A DNA stretch of 64,000 bases from Nothopassalora personata (taxonomy: Eukaryota; Ascomycota; Dothideomycetes; Mycosphaerellales; Mycosphaerellaceae): positions 2,542,001 to 2,606,000 of the forward strand of contig CM066292.1 of the NCBI GenBank assembly GCA_033816765.1, written 5' to 3'. The notes beneath the pieces are model-generated. The model was not told where the DNA came from and did no database searches. It was given only the letters and a program-made list of their open reading frames with translations. The translations under genes and the position numbers were made by a program. This document shows positions 52,155-62,662 of this stretch, piece by piece; the first letter of the stretch is position 1; each line of letters begins with the position of its first letter.

Positions 52155-52165
52155 GTTATAAGCCC
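52155..52165 (+). other. Primer-binding site of the copia element
   Basis: gttataagccc follows the LTR directly. Apart from one base in RIP context (TA where TG is expected), it is complementary to the anticodon-loop region of initiator methionine tRNA. This is the half-tRNA priming known for copia-type elements. Confidence 0.65.
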
Positions 52166-52306
52166 GAGTTAAGCAACTTAGGGTCTCTATTCGGAATTGC
52201 ATATATCTATTAGACCTAATCGAGGTACACAATAGACCTTAGGCAATACCTTTAGGACTACCCGTCCGCTACGACAACAAAGGAACTAAACTGCTATAAT
52301 CCCTCT

Positions 52307-55300
52307 ATGTTTAATAACTTCTACCTTTAGACTTAGGCCAAAGCAGTTAGAATAGACTTGTAGAAGTATATAGAAGGGAAGTCATAGGACGGTACGACAA
52401 CCTAGGAAATAGATCTCGATCTATTGCCTAAACCTTAGGAACTAGTTATAGGCCCTCTGCTAAACCCTCCTACTAAAGACGATAATGCAGCTACATAGAC
52501 CCTGTTTAGCAGAATTAGCACATCGTACAACCTCCGGTATACGATGTATAGTGTTAGGAACCGCTGTACGTTATCACAACTCGGGCTTGGATCTTTGCAG
52601 GGATGTCTCAATCAGTTATGAAGGTAGTGGTTCCAAACAGTATATGGTGTATACTTAAAATGAGTTGAGCACGAGGCTCCTATCTACTCGTAAAGAAGCG
52701 TCGTCTATATAGTGCCATGTCTTGGCGTGATCTGTCCTGCTCTGCCCTGAGCGAGTCTGATCAACTGATCAAGAGTGATCAGGACCGATCAGTCCTGATC
52801 GCTCTGTCACGTGACTCCCCAGGCATCCATGTCTGCAGCTTCGTCTGGTTTCCTGCTCCGTTGTCCAACCATTTGCACCGATAACACTGTTCCGTAACAT
52901 ATAGGGATTAGAAGAAAGAATACGAGGACTTTATAACTCGCAAACGCTCCCTAAAATCCTACTTCGAGAGGACTATTCTATAAATGTACCTTAACGACCT
53001 TCTTAGCCGACCAGATACCCTCTCTACTTAGTAGACATACATCAAAGCCAAACTAGAGCCTAAGACTAAGAGTAGAAGGGTAATTCTTTAGAGCTAACAT
53101 AATAAGCTTATAAAGGGACCTAAGAGTAAGAATATCGACTAATTTCTCATAAAGTAGCTCGAGCTTAACCAAAAGCTTAGACAGAGGGGCTATCCACTTA
53201 CCCTATACATAAAAGATAACCTATGCCGTATAATTAAGGACACTATCGATATAGCTAAAGGCAGAATTATTGCGGAATTGAGCAAAGACCTTAAAGACGC
53301 TATTTAGAGGTGTCTCAAGTTTGCTAGAAGGAACCCTAGCAAGTACAAGGCAAATAGCAACACTAAGAAGAGCAACTTATTTGCTATATTAGGGGATTAA
53401 CAGACTACTAGTTATCCCCTAGAAAAGATAACGAGGGATCGCCTAAGGCGAACATATGCTAAAATAACTAGAAAACCTCCTAATAAAGCATGCCTATTCC
53501 TTAGAAAATGCAATATCGTTAATTATAACTTACGACCACCCTAGGAAAGCATAGACAATACCTAGAAAGGTTAGCTAAAGACCTACCGCAAGTATCTAAG
53601 GGACAATCCTTAGTTCTGCAAGCGCTAGGCAAGCAGATACAAGGATCCTAAGGCCCTTAAACTTATAAAGGATCTTTAGTCTAACTCTAACAAAGACTAA
53701 AGAATAGAGGGAACGGATTCGAGACCTAGAGGGTTATACGGACTACGCGTAATCAAGACCTAGGGAGTATACTCCTCTAACAACTTGTCGGAGGAGGACT
53801 CCTAGCTACTAGATAGGGGGTCTAACGTACACATAATCAATAAACCTACGAAGGCCGAATTCACCCTAGAATCAATCCCTAAGGATACACTAGTCTACGC
53901 AGCGGCTACTACCCTTCGAGGAGTAGTTAAGGGTACCGTAAAGGTCCGTATCAAGTCACTAGATAGACACCTAGTCACCTTAAACCTTAAGAATACCCTC
54001 TACATTCTAGGATTTTACTGCAATATTATCTTACTCCCTTAAATACAAAAGAAAGGTCTATTCTTAGACGAGCGTATAGATATTTAGTATAACAGAAACA
54101 ATGCTAGGGTAGCAAAGGTCTATAGATTAGGGGATCTGCTATACCTAAATATAGATACTCTAGCAAAAGGAGACCCTATAACGATTACTAAGTAGCCTGT
54201 ATCCGAAGATAGTACCCTACTTTTAGTTGTAGAGGCTCTAAAATGATAATTAAGGAGCGTAGTAATAGCTAGGAGCCGTATGCCCCTACCTACAGTACCG
54301 AGGACAATAAAGGACTACTATAAGGTCCTTAGACACCCTAGGCCAGAGTGTATAATGCACCTACAAGACGCAGTAAAGGGCATCAAGATTATAGGATTAG
54401 AGGAACTACCTAAAACTAACGAGTGCGAATCTTGTGCCCTCTTAAAAGGACATAAGAGGATATCTCGAAGGTCTAGGATTAAGATACGACCTCCGTCGAT
54501 ACTTGAGGACATCTCAATTAACCTTATAGAATTCGATGTAGGGTATAATAGGGATCGATATACCTTCCATACTAGCGATAAGGATATAGGACTTTAATTT
54601 AACTAGAATTTTCCTCGAAGAACCTAGGAGAACGTAATAGAGGCATACCTAGAACTTACAAGGTTTATTCGATCCTTTAGAAGGTCACTTACCGTACTGT
54701 ATTTAGACAACGACAAGGCCTACGGGGTAGTATTTAAGTCTTAGCTGCTAAGAGACGGGGTTACTTAGAAACCAACTGCCCCCTATGTGCCCGCTTAGGA
54801 CCTAGCAGAAATATCCGGAAAGCACTTAATTATTACTACTAGGGCATTGACATTGTTAGTAGGCCTACCTTTAAACCTATAGCCTAAGATCGTTACAACA
54901 GCTGCTTACCTTATAAACAGAACACTATCTAAGAAGTTAGGCTAGAGGACCCTATTTAAAGCAGCTACGGGCATTAAGCCAAGCCTTGCTTATATCTACA
55001 AAATAGGTTCTAGGGCATACGCTTATAAGACGAATAAGAAAGAACGCCTACGCGCCTACAAAATGGATTCTCGATGCTACATCGGTTACTTAGTTAGATT
55101 TAAAGGTCACAACATCTACCGAATCTAGATACTATCCTATAGACAAGTTATAAGATCTAGGGATGTTACCTTTAATAAGAAGTTAAGGTACGAGGGCCTA
55201 TACGACGTTAACCTCGGACTAGCTATTTAAGACAACGAGAGACTTCTATGTAACGTAGAACCTCTAAGGCTAGCCTATAAGGGACAATTTGAGGAATTGC

Positions 55301-57333
55301 TATTAACAATTGACCTTTCGACTACCCCTTAAGCTTAGGGGGTAGGGGACAGCATACCTTAAGAAGAGGTAGATAAGGAAATCCCATATAATAATCCGAT
55401 TGAAATAAGGGAATCGGAATTTAATTATTAATAGATGCACCCCTAAACTTTGCAACTAGATCCGCAAATAGGTCCAGAAACCCAACTCTAGCTGTTTAGA
55501 CCATTCGTTCCTCTAGGGGATATATATAAGTTAAGAGGATTGATTAGACCTAGACCTAAAACTCTAGACTCTAAGGATATCTACGACACAATCTATTAGA
55601 ACAAGAAACCGAGGTACGACGAAGAACGAGTACACTCGATTCTTGCTATTGAAAGGATCAAAGTCTTAGCTGCTCTCTCGAAGGGACCTTAAGAGAGTAA
55701 TACCTTAACTACATCGTCTAAAATAACCGGAACAGGGAACACACTACCCCCTAAACTAAAGCGATAGAAGGACCTTAACACACACCCTTATAGGGAAGCA
55801 TTTAGGGCAGCAAGTGTTAAAGAATTTAAGAAGCAATTCACGACAAACACCCTATCTTAGTGTAATAAGGTCGAAGTAGCAGGACACCCGATAACGTTAA
55901 TAACTTAGGTATAGAAATACAAGCTTAACTAAAACGCAGAACTCCTAAAATGCAAGGCTCGAGTGTACGCTCGAGGCGATTAAAAGGACGCTATAGGGGA
56001 AACCTACGCAGCAACCCTTTATGTAAGACTCTTTAGGTATATAATAGCCCTAGTAGCCTATTTTAACCTTAAGACACTACAGATAGACGCCGTAAACGCG
56101 TTTCTCAATGCCCCTATGCTATCGCTAGTATACATATATACCCCTAAAGGATTCAAGAAGGAAGGAAAACTTCTAAGGTGCTACAAAGCCCTTTACGGAT
56201 TTAAGGAGTCCCCTCTGCTATAGTATTTAGAGCTTAAAAACACCCTTAACGACCTCGGCCTATCTAAAGTTACGGACTGTCTCTTTATTAACAGGGAATT
56301 TTTAGTCCTGGTTTTCTTCTATGTAGATAATATTTGCTTTACTTAGCCCTTAAAATCCGAATCAAGAGCTAAGGAGCTTATTTAAGGGCTAACTAACAAA
56401 TACGAGATAAAGGTAATAGGACCTATTAAATAGTTCTACGGGATTTACATCACTCGCAATCGTTAACAGCGGATCCTTAAACTCAATTAGAAGGCCTATA
56501 TCGAGAAGATTAGTTATCGCTACGGTATCTTAAGACCGGAGAAGAGGATTAAAACTCCCCTGCTAGGGGGATATGTCGGCCTTAGAAATGAACTTTAGGC
56601 CACTACGGAAGAGATTAACGTTTACAGGTCCTAAGTAGGATCGGTGAACTTCGTAGCAGTGGAAACGCGCCCTAATATATCCTTTTTAGTCTCTCTTCTT
56701 TCTTAGCACCTAACCAACCCTATAAAGGAGGCTCTTAGGGCAGTGAGACACTTGATTTAATACCTTCTCTATACTACAGATTATTCGATTAAGTACTACG
56801 GCCTACCTAAACCCTCGGACTCAACGCTACTAGAATTCTATAGGGCCTTAGATGCCTTATTTACCGACGACAAGGAAACTCGTAGATTAAGTAAGGCCTT
56901 TGTCTTTTTCCTTTTTAAGGGGATTATCGACTAGAGAGCAGTTAAGTAGGGAATAGTTACGAAATCAAGCACTAAATTAGAGCTATATGCTCTTAGTTAC
57001 GCCGCCTTAGAGGTCCTATAGTAGGATAGGCTCTTTAGTGCAGTTACCCTTAAATTGGAGAATCGGATACTACTATACTATAATAACTAGCAGACTATAA
57101 GGATTGTTAAGACCCTAAATAGCAGAATTGATACTAAGATAAGGCATATAGACGTCTAACAATACTAGCTTAGGGAACAGTACCAAGTAGGACGTCTTAA
57201 AATTAGCTAGATAAGGACATAGGAGATAGCCGCGGACGGTCTAACTAAGGTCCTAACTCCTTAACAGCACTAGCGGTTTGTTAATTACCTCAATTTGGGA
57301 GATTAGCAAACAGGTATACCCTCGCTTTAATAG
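52307..57333 (+). pseudogene. Gag-pol of the copia element, inactivated by RIP
   Basis: A single ancestral frame. It is the +2 frame before the nested solo LTR and the +1 frame after it, exactly as predicted by the 353-bp insertion. It reads from gag (about 52307) through to RNase H (about 57330). Recognisable parts are the GAG-pre-integrase/integrase region around 54280-55250 (LRHPRPECIMHLQDAVKGI, AAYLINRTLSKKLG, VIRSRDVTFNKK), reverse transcriptase around 55800-56700 (LQIDAVNAFLNAP, CYKALYGFKESP) and RNase H around 56860-57250 (SSTKLELYALSYAALE, ADGLTKVLTP). Stops are nearly all TAG or TAA. The RT catalytic box reads YVDN (56320-56331) instead of YVDD. The start codon is uncertain. Confidence 0.9.
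52552..52899. mobile_element. Nested solo LTR of a second element
   Basis: A 348-bp insert in the gag region. It begins TGTTAGGAAC and ends GTTCCGTAACA (near-complementary ends, TG...CA) and is flanked on both sides by the 5-bp duplication TATAG (52547-52551 and 52900-52904). Its composition is clearly less AT-rich than the surrounding element, and CA/TG dinucleotides are intact. It holds a cluster of tgatca-like palindromes (about 52760-52800) and a cacgtg box. It inserted after the host element and lost its internal part by LTR recombination, or was a short non-autonomous insert. Confidence 0.9.
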
Positions 57334-57517
57334 CTAGGGGGTGCTATTTTCACTTCACTTCTAAAATAAATACTCGCAATTCATTTAGCTAGGGGCTAAG
57401 GACACCCTGCCTTTATAACTAGAGAGGACTAAAGGACTTCTAAGAATAATATAAGGCCTACAACTCGTAGCAAAGCTCACCTAACGGTTACACGCACTTG
57501 TGACGCAATAACCTCAC

Positions 57518-58537
57518 ATGCTTAGCGCGAATATAGCCTATATCTAATTTCTCAATCCTTCTAGCAACCCTCTCTTTTACAATCCACTTCGCACCGCCGT
57601 CAATCTCCTTACTAGGTAGCCCCTTAGCTTAGTTAGTTACCCTTTAACCACTATACTAGGGTACGACTACATCCTAGAACACTAGAACACAAGCATTAGA
57701 ACCCTTAAAATAGAGCCTATTTTAGAAGTTAAGACACCTATACTACTTAATTCAGGTCTAGTCGAGCCTAAGAACGCGCCACCTCTACTAACTACACCTA
57801 AAGAAGAACCCTTAAACCCTAGAAACAAGTCCTCTATATCTATTAAAGAATTCTAACGACTCCTTAAGGCGAGCTAGGAGATAGGCTACGAGTCCGACAC
57901 TAAGCCGTACAGTGGCCTAAGAAAGAAGTACGGGGCAAAGAAGACCCCTACAAAAGAGGTATTAGAGGACAAGCAAAAGGCTTAGAATAAGGCGCATAAG
58001 GACTCTAAGCAGAAGAGCCAAATCCGAAACTACGTCTACAGGTCACTTAGTACCCTCGCTAAAGGACGAAAACCTCGCCTCCCTAAATTCAACCTTAGAG
58101 AGAAAAATAAGGCCTTTAAGCCTATCCTTAGACTTATTAAGCAATTCTTAGGCATCCGTAGCGACCTTAGTTACGATTCTAGGGTAGAAATTAGCAAGTA
58201 GTCCCTAGATTAGTATAAGAGTACCACTCTAGGAAATGAGGATTATGTACCTACCTACAACATTAATAACCTTACTAAGCTACTTTAGGGTATTTAATAG
58301 AGCATAATTAAGTCTACTCTAAAGAAGGGAATAGCCTCTAAGAAGAGAGAGGCACCCTAAGACGAAGAAACTAATAAAGAGGAAACCCCGAAAAAGAAGA
58401 TAAAGGGTACTCTTACTAGTTAGGAGGGAGTTATCGAAGACCTTATCTATAAAGTTGAGGATAACATAAACAAGGTCATGAAGGATATAAAGGTCCTTAG
58501 CGCTAAGATCACTCTACTTAGTTCCTATGTAGAGTGA
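57518..58537 (+). pseudogene. Extra ORF downstream of pol in the copia element
   Basis: From an ATG at 57518 to a TGA at 58535-58537 one frame stays coherent for 340 codons; it is broken only by TAG/TAA codons of the RIP type. Residues read like a real protein: FLNPSSNPLFYNPLRTAVNL, EIGYESDTKPYSGLRKKYGA, a Lys-rich segment (GRKPRLPKFNLREKNKAFKP), and a helical end (VEDNINKVMKDIKVLSAKIT). It is not part of RNase H and lies in a different frame from pol. I do not recognise it. It may be an accessory ORF of this lineage or captured host sequence. Confidence 0.6.
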
Positions 58538-58544
58538 GGGGGTG

Positions 58545-58793
58545 TGTAAAGCGCCAGGATAATGCATAGGTAGTAGGTTTTAAGGGTGACATAACCTAAT
58601 TAAGTATAGTAATTACTTGTTCTTAGGAAATGAGATTAGGCACCTGAATTACAGGGATTGAGGGCCTCTTATTAAAAGAAGACTTATATAAGCACCTTAA
58701 GGGTGCCACTACTTGTAATAAACATGGTTTTTCATACCCTGATTTCTAGACTTAATACCCTAGTTCCAAACTTCCATCTCTACTAGTTTCACA
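58545..58793 (+). repeat. 3' LTR of the copia element
   Basis: 249 bp, same ends as the 5' LTR. It is preceded by a purine-rich tract (gagtgaggggg), the likely second-strand primer. Nine of the 13 LTR differences show the mutated TA form in this copy. Confidence 0.97.
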
Positions 58794-58798
58794 GAGGG
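58794..58798. repeat. Target-site duplication, right copy (GAGGG)
   Basis: Five bases identical to 51901-51905, directly right of the 3' LTR. Confidence 0.95.
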
Positions 58799-58902
58799 TG
58801 ACCGGGGGGACCTCATGGGATGAATCGGTCCTGGCGGATGTTCTGCCACGTTCAACTACCGGATGAAGTGAGGCATGGCGAAGCAGGTGAGCTCCATGGC
58901 AG

Positions 58903-58908
58903 TATAAG
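58903..58908 (+). promoter_or_regulatory. TATA box of the ADH6-like gene
   Basis: TATAAG lies about 85 bp upstream of the preferred start codon and about 110 bp right of the retroelement, so the core promoter survived the insertion while anything further upstream was displaced by 6.9 kb. Confidence 0.5.
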
Positions 58909-58989
58909 TCCAGCATCTGCCTCAGCTCTCACTTGACATTGTCAGAAAACACCTTCAAACCTGAGTCTCACACAAGCAGCATCGCTACC

Positions 58990-60084
58990 ATGTCTCAAAC
59001 ACAAGACCCCAAATTTCAAGGCTGGCTGGGCCTCAACCCAGACTCTGTGAACGGCAAAATGGTCTGGCAAGAGTTTCCCAACCAAAAACCTTTCGAAGAG
59101 ACCTACATCGACATCCAAATCACTCACTGTGGAGTCTGCGGCTCCGACCTCCACACTCTCCGCTCAGGCTGGTTTCCTACGCCCTACCCTTGCTGCGTGG
59201 GCCATGAAATCGTAGGCAAAGCTGTTCGTGTAGGCTCAAAGGTCAAGAAGAACATCAAAGTCGGGGATCGTGTCGGCGTGGGTGCGCAGGTCCAGTCATG
59301 CTTGCGGCCAGATTGCGAGGAGTGCGCGGCTGGGATCGAGAATCATTGCCAGAGGGCGATCATGACTTATGGCTCGACGTATCCGGACGGGAGTCACGCG
59401 TATGGCGGGTATGCGGATTATAACCGCTGTCCAGCACACTTTGTGGTGAAAATTCCGGACGGTTTACCGAGTGAAGAGGCGGCGCCGATGCTTTGCGGTG
59501 GCGTCACGGTGTATTCGCCGCTGAAGATGAATGGCTGTGGCCCGGGCAAGAGGGTGGGAATCATCGGGCTGGGAGGACTTGGTCATTTTGGTGTGCTCTT
59601 CGCTCGAGCGCTTGGAGCCGATAAAGTCGTTGCTATCAGTCGGAAGAATAGTAAACGGGAGGACGCGCTCAAGCTGGGAGCTGATGACTACATTAGCACT
59701 GACGACGACGAGGACTGGGCGCAGAAGCATGCTCGCAGTCTCGATCTTATCGTGTGCACCGTCGATTCGCCTAAGATGCCTCTGGAGTCCTACTTGAACC
59801 TGCTGAAGGTGGCGGGCACGTTTGTCCAGGTCGGTTCTCCAGATGATAAGCTGCCGGAACTCACGATTTTCCATTTCATACTGAAGGGCATCAGCTTCAA
59901 AGGCTCTCATATCGGGACGCCTGCGCAAATTGAGGAGATGCTGACGCTGGTGGCTGAGAAGAAGATCAAGCCGTGGATCAAGACTAGGTCGTTGAAGGAT
60001 GCGAATCAGGCGATTTTGGACTTCGCGGCGGGGAAGGCGAGGTATCGATTTGTGCTGGTCAACGAGAAGCATGCCGATAGATAA
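58990..60084 (+). CDS. NADP-dependent alcohol dehydrogenase (ADH6/cinnamyl type)
   Basis: A zinc-containing medium-chain dehydrogenase that reduces aromatic and aliphatic aldehydes, 364 aa from the Met at 58990 (ctaccATGtctc). An upstream Met at 58933 would add 19 unusual residues. Catalytic-zinc ligands: Cys47 (THCGVCGSD), His72 (GHE) and Cys169 (APMLCGG). Structural-zinc cysteines: 104, 109, 112 and 120 (CLRPDCEECAAGIENHC). The Rossmann motif GLGGLG is at 193-198, followed by the NADP-favouring SRKNSKRE. The end, KARYRFVLVNE, is typical of the family. Single exon, cytosolic. The neighbouring retroelement may have changed its regulation. Confidence 0.93.
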   Translation: MSQTQDPKFQGWLGLNPDSVNGKMVWQEFPNQKPFEETYIDIQITHCGVCGSDLHTLRSGWFPTPYPCCVGHEIVGKAVRVGSKVKKNIKVGDRVGVGAQVQSCLRPDCEECAAGIENHCQRAIMTYGSTYPDGSHAYGGYADYNRCPAHFVVKIPDGLPSEEAAPMLCGGVTVYSPLKMNGCGPGKRVGIIGLGGLGHFGVLFARALGADKVVAISRKNSKREDALKLGADDYISTDDDEDWAQKHARSLDLIVCTVDSPKMPLESYLNLLKVAGTFVQVGSPDDKLPELTIFHFILKGISFKGSHIGTPAQIEEMLTLVAEKKIKPWIKTRSLKDANQAILDFAAGKARYRFVLVNEKHADR

Positions 60085-60472
60085 TTGGTGATGAATGAGA
60101 ATGTATGGAGTCGTGGAGGTGTAGAATAGATGCACTTGAGTATAAAGGCGTTGTCGTCAACCAGGAAAAGGAAATGCTCGGTTCAACCTTCCTTTCCTGG
60201 TGAATGACACGAAAACACGTGTTCGTAGCCCTCTCGTACTTGTAGCCCATCTCAACTTCATACCACTCTGTCCACCTTTGTCCACCCTGCACGTCTTCAG
60301 GCTGTATCGTGAACCAGCCACGGCTTCGGCCACCAGATCAGCAATGGCACCGCCCTCCTTCGCCGGATAGTCTCCCCGAAACAATAGCCACCGCGATCAT
60401 AAGCGATTCGACTCTCCCGTGGACAATCTCGGCCAAGGATCTAGCTCGACGTCCTCCTTAGTATACTCCACC
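60085..60472. other. Intergenic between the ADH6-like gene and TRS33
   Basis: A 3' UTR followed by the TRS33 promoter. A short inverted repeat is present near 60160-60200 (aaccaggaaaagg...ccttcctttcctggt), possibly a hairpin in the ADH 3' end. No gene is seen. Confidence 0.5.
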
Positions 60473-61425
60473 ATGTCGAAAGCTCCAGCCTCGCAGGTAG
60501 ATACAGAAGATATCAACAACCCAAAGCTGAACGTCTCGTGTCTCGACTTCCTGCTTATCGAGCTCGTTCCTCTGGCACAGCGAATGACAGACCAGCTACA
60601 TGCGCGAGAGCAAGCATTAATAGACGAGTTCAAGAGGTCCAAGATCTTCCAGAAAGATGCCGTGGTGGCCGACATCCCAAAGAGCAAGGAAAGGGAGAGC
60701 AATGCGCCGACAGTTACAGTGACCGACGGCACAAGTACGAGTTCGGTCAAGGACTCTTCAACAGCAGATGGTATCGGCTCCACAGCGCTAGGCACGGCAA
60801 CAGCCATGGACGACGAGACGCGAGAAGCCGTGTTCTGGCGGCTGGATGGTCTAGGGTACAGAGTCGGGCAAGGCTTGGTAGAGCGGTAGGTTTGTCGCCC
60901 ACAGAAGGTAGCACATTCCTTGACAGTGCTCTTCCTGACATTCGGCACTACAGTTTCTCAGCTGGCAAACCTCGGCCCACTACGCCTCTCGAAGCTATAA
61001 AGTTCATCTGTAAAGATCTGTGGCAACTACTTTTCCGGAAACAGATCGACAACCTCAAGACGAATCACAGAGGTCAGCATCCCGTGTACAAATGGATCTC
61101 ATCGTGAACAGATGCTAAGAGTTCGCAGGTGTATTTGTTCTGACCGACTCCCGCTTCCAGCCTATTTCTCGCATGAGCGTAGATCGGAGAGCAGGACCAA
61201 AAGCAGCAGAGGACGCATTAAGGCGGGCACAGACAGTAGGTATCTCGAGTCGGATGTGCATCAAGTGACTCGCAACTGATCATATCCTCTCAGTATCTTT
61301 ACTTCCCATGTGGCGTCATAAGAGGTGCGCTACAAGGATTGGGCATAGACGTAACGATCACGGCAGAGACGACAGAGATACCCACGGCCACATTCCAAAT
61401 CAAGACGAAGGGTGCCAAGGCATGA
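60473..61425 (+). CDS. TRS33: TRAPP complex subunit TRS33 (Bet3 family)
   Basis: A core subunit of the TRAPP tethering and Rab-GEF complexes at the Golgi. Four exons, 60473-60885, 60954-61072, 61129-61235 and 61294-61425, give 256 aa; the introns are 56-68 bp. The start at 60473 (caccATGtcg) is preferred to the in-frame ATG at 60419. Conserved Bet3-family parts are VSCLDFLLIELVPLAQRM, FWRLDGLGYRVGQGLVERFS (across intron 1), EAIKFICKDLWQLLFRKQID, GVFVLTDSRFQP, and the C-terminal YLYFPCGVIRGALQGLGI. A Ser/Thr-rich insert (about residues 75-115) lengthens it compared with yeast. Convergent with the downstream pseudogene. Confidence 0.92.
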
Positions 61426-61560
61426 GAATGCCTGCCGAAAAGTTTGGCACTAGGTGAGCATCTATTCCAGGTGTGAGCATTCATCGCACGCCTTGAAAAG
61501 GAATCGCGGATGTGTCATTGACAGGGTCCTGCGATCACCGATTCGCAACCGACTGTTCGA

Positions 61561-62222
61561 CTAAACAGGCTCAACAATGCCAGAACGCTTCCATCGGTAA
61601 CGTCGGTCAGCCATCACTGCCCTTGCAGAACTCAGATGACTGAGCTGCGACCACCCCAGCGTTGAGAACGGCAACGCAGTATACTCCATCAGGTCACGCG
61701 CTATAGCAAAGCCGTTGCGCTTGACTTTGATCTTCAAATGCTCATCTTTCATAGTCCGATCTGATTCCACAACTGCTCGAAGCAAGTCAAGCTTGGCATC
61801 TGGCGAACCACTAGTCGACTGATCTGGAATATCATTCTGCAGGTCTTCCAGATGGCCTACGAAGAGTCGTGCAATCCGGGCCGCGAGGCCATCATACTCC
61901 ACGCTTGTCTCCGGCAACCCAAGACAGATCAGCAAAGCTGGCGCGTTGTATACCACGTCAATCAGTTTGATTCGAACTGTCAGATCGTGGAACCGGAACC
62001 CGAAGCGATGGTGACTTGGTCTGTAGAGGTCAAATTGTAGTTGCACGATCGGAGCGTCCAGCGTTGTTCCGGCAACTTCCAGATTGGATAGATGACTTTG
62101 AATCTGGCCACCATCTGCCAATGCTATGGAGTCGGGTATAATGCTCAAATGCTCCCAATACAACTGCCGTGGGAAAGGGCATACATGTTGATGTCGTTCT
62201 AGACGAAGAAGTGACAGATCAT
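61561..62222 (-). pseudogene. Decayed paralogue of the head-to-head neighbour
   Basis: A 200-codon minus-strand frame (61561-62163) shares a block with the gene at 62663-63418: DAPIVQLQFDLYRPSHHRFG...FHDLTVRIKL here against GAPVVDITFDAYKHKLG...LHDLTLRIKF there, followed by LLICLGLP and LLCINVP and similar C-terminal layouts (KIKVKRNGFAIARDL, VTVKVKGSAVALDL). Upstream, the partner's start CHFFVQ is present as CHFFV followed by a TAG stop (62199-62201), and a TAVVLGAF segment lies in another frame. So the N-terminal part is broken by a stop and at least one frameshift. The family is not recognised. A shortened live gene from 62163 cannot be excluded. Confidence 0.55.
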
Positions 62223-62662
62223 GGATCCTGCGGGATATGGTGAGGGAGGTCTGAGGGCGTTTCTGCGTTGATATCGGACGTGTTGGAATCTTGCTCCGAA
62301 TGATTTGAAGGGTCTTTCTGGAGCGCTACATCTTATGGTCACTCGTATTGCTCTGATCTAGGTCGCAGGCAACATCACTCACGACGATGTTACTTCCAGC
62401 TGCGGGACATTCGAACTCATCAAGTCCCATATGTATTGACTACAATGTCTGGATGCTAGCGGCTCTATTTATACATATCAATCGTGCGCGGACGGCTACC
62501 TGCAATACTTGACGCAACCTCGAGAATCGTCGGGACCTGCACCTATAGCAACGAGCTGATTCCACAAGTCTCTCACGAGCAAACATTTTCTCTGGGTCTT
62601 CTCCAGATAAAAACGCTGCCCACTGCAAATCAGAGCGCTGTCCACCACTCAATACTGCAGAG
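62223..62662. other. Region between the head-to-head paralogues
   Basis: About 440 bp between the divergent paralogues, presumably the shared promoter region. No further gene is seen. Confidence 0.5.

Larger units (their letters stand above)
51906..58793 (+). mobile_element. RIP-mutated Ty1/copia LTR retrotransposon, full length
   Basis: A 6888-bp element bounded by 249-bp LTRs (TG...CA) and a 5-bp GAGGG target duplication. A gag-pol frame reads gag, zinc-knuckle region, GAG-pre-integrase, integrase, reverse transcriptase and RNase H in copia order, but is full of TAG and TAA codons. A second long frame (57518-58537) follows pol. The two LTRs differ at 13 positions, all CA-to-TA or TG-to-TA transitions with no transversion or indel, the mark of repeat-induced point mutation. 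A 348-bp solo LTR is nested at 52552-52899. The element cannot encode proteins now. It sits about 200 bp upstream of the ADH6-like start codon. Confidence 0.97.

Noticed and set aside
52760..52810. Clustered tgatca palindromes that could suggest an operator or origin
   Set aside because: They lie inside the nested solo LTR and are better read as part of its U3/R region.
54280..54597. 105-codon open frame that could be annotated as a small gene
   Set aside because: It is the GAG-pre-integrase part of the RIPed copia pol frame, open only because few RIP-type stops fell there.
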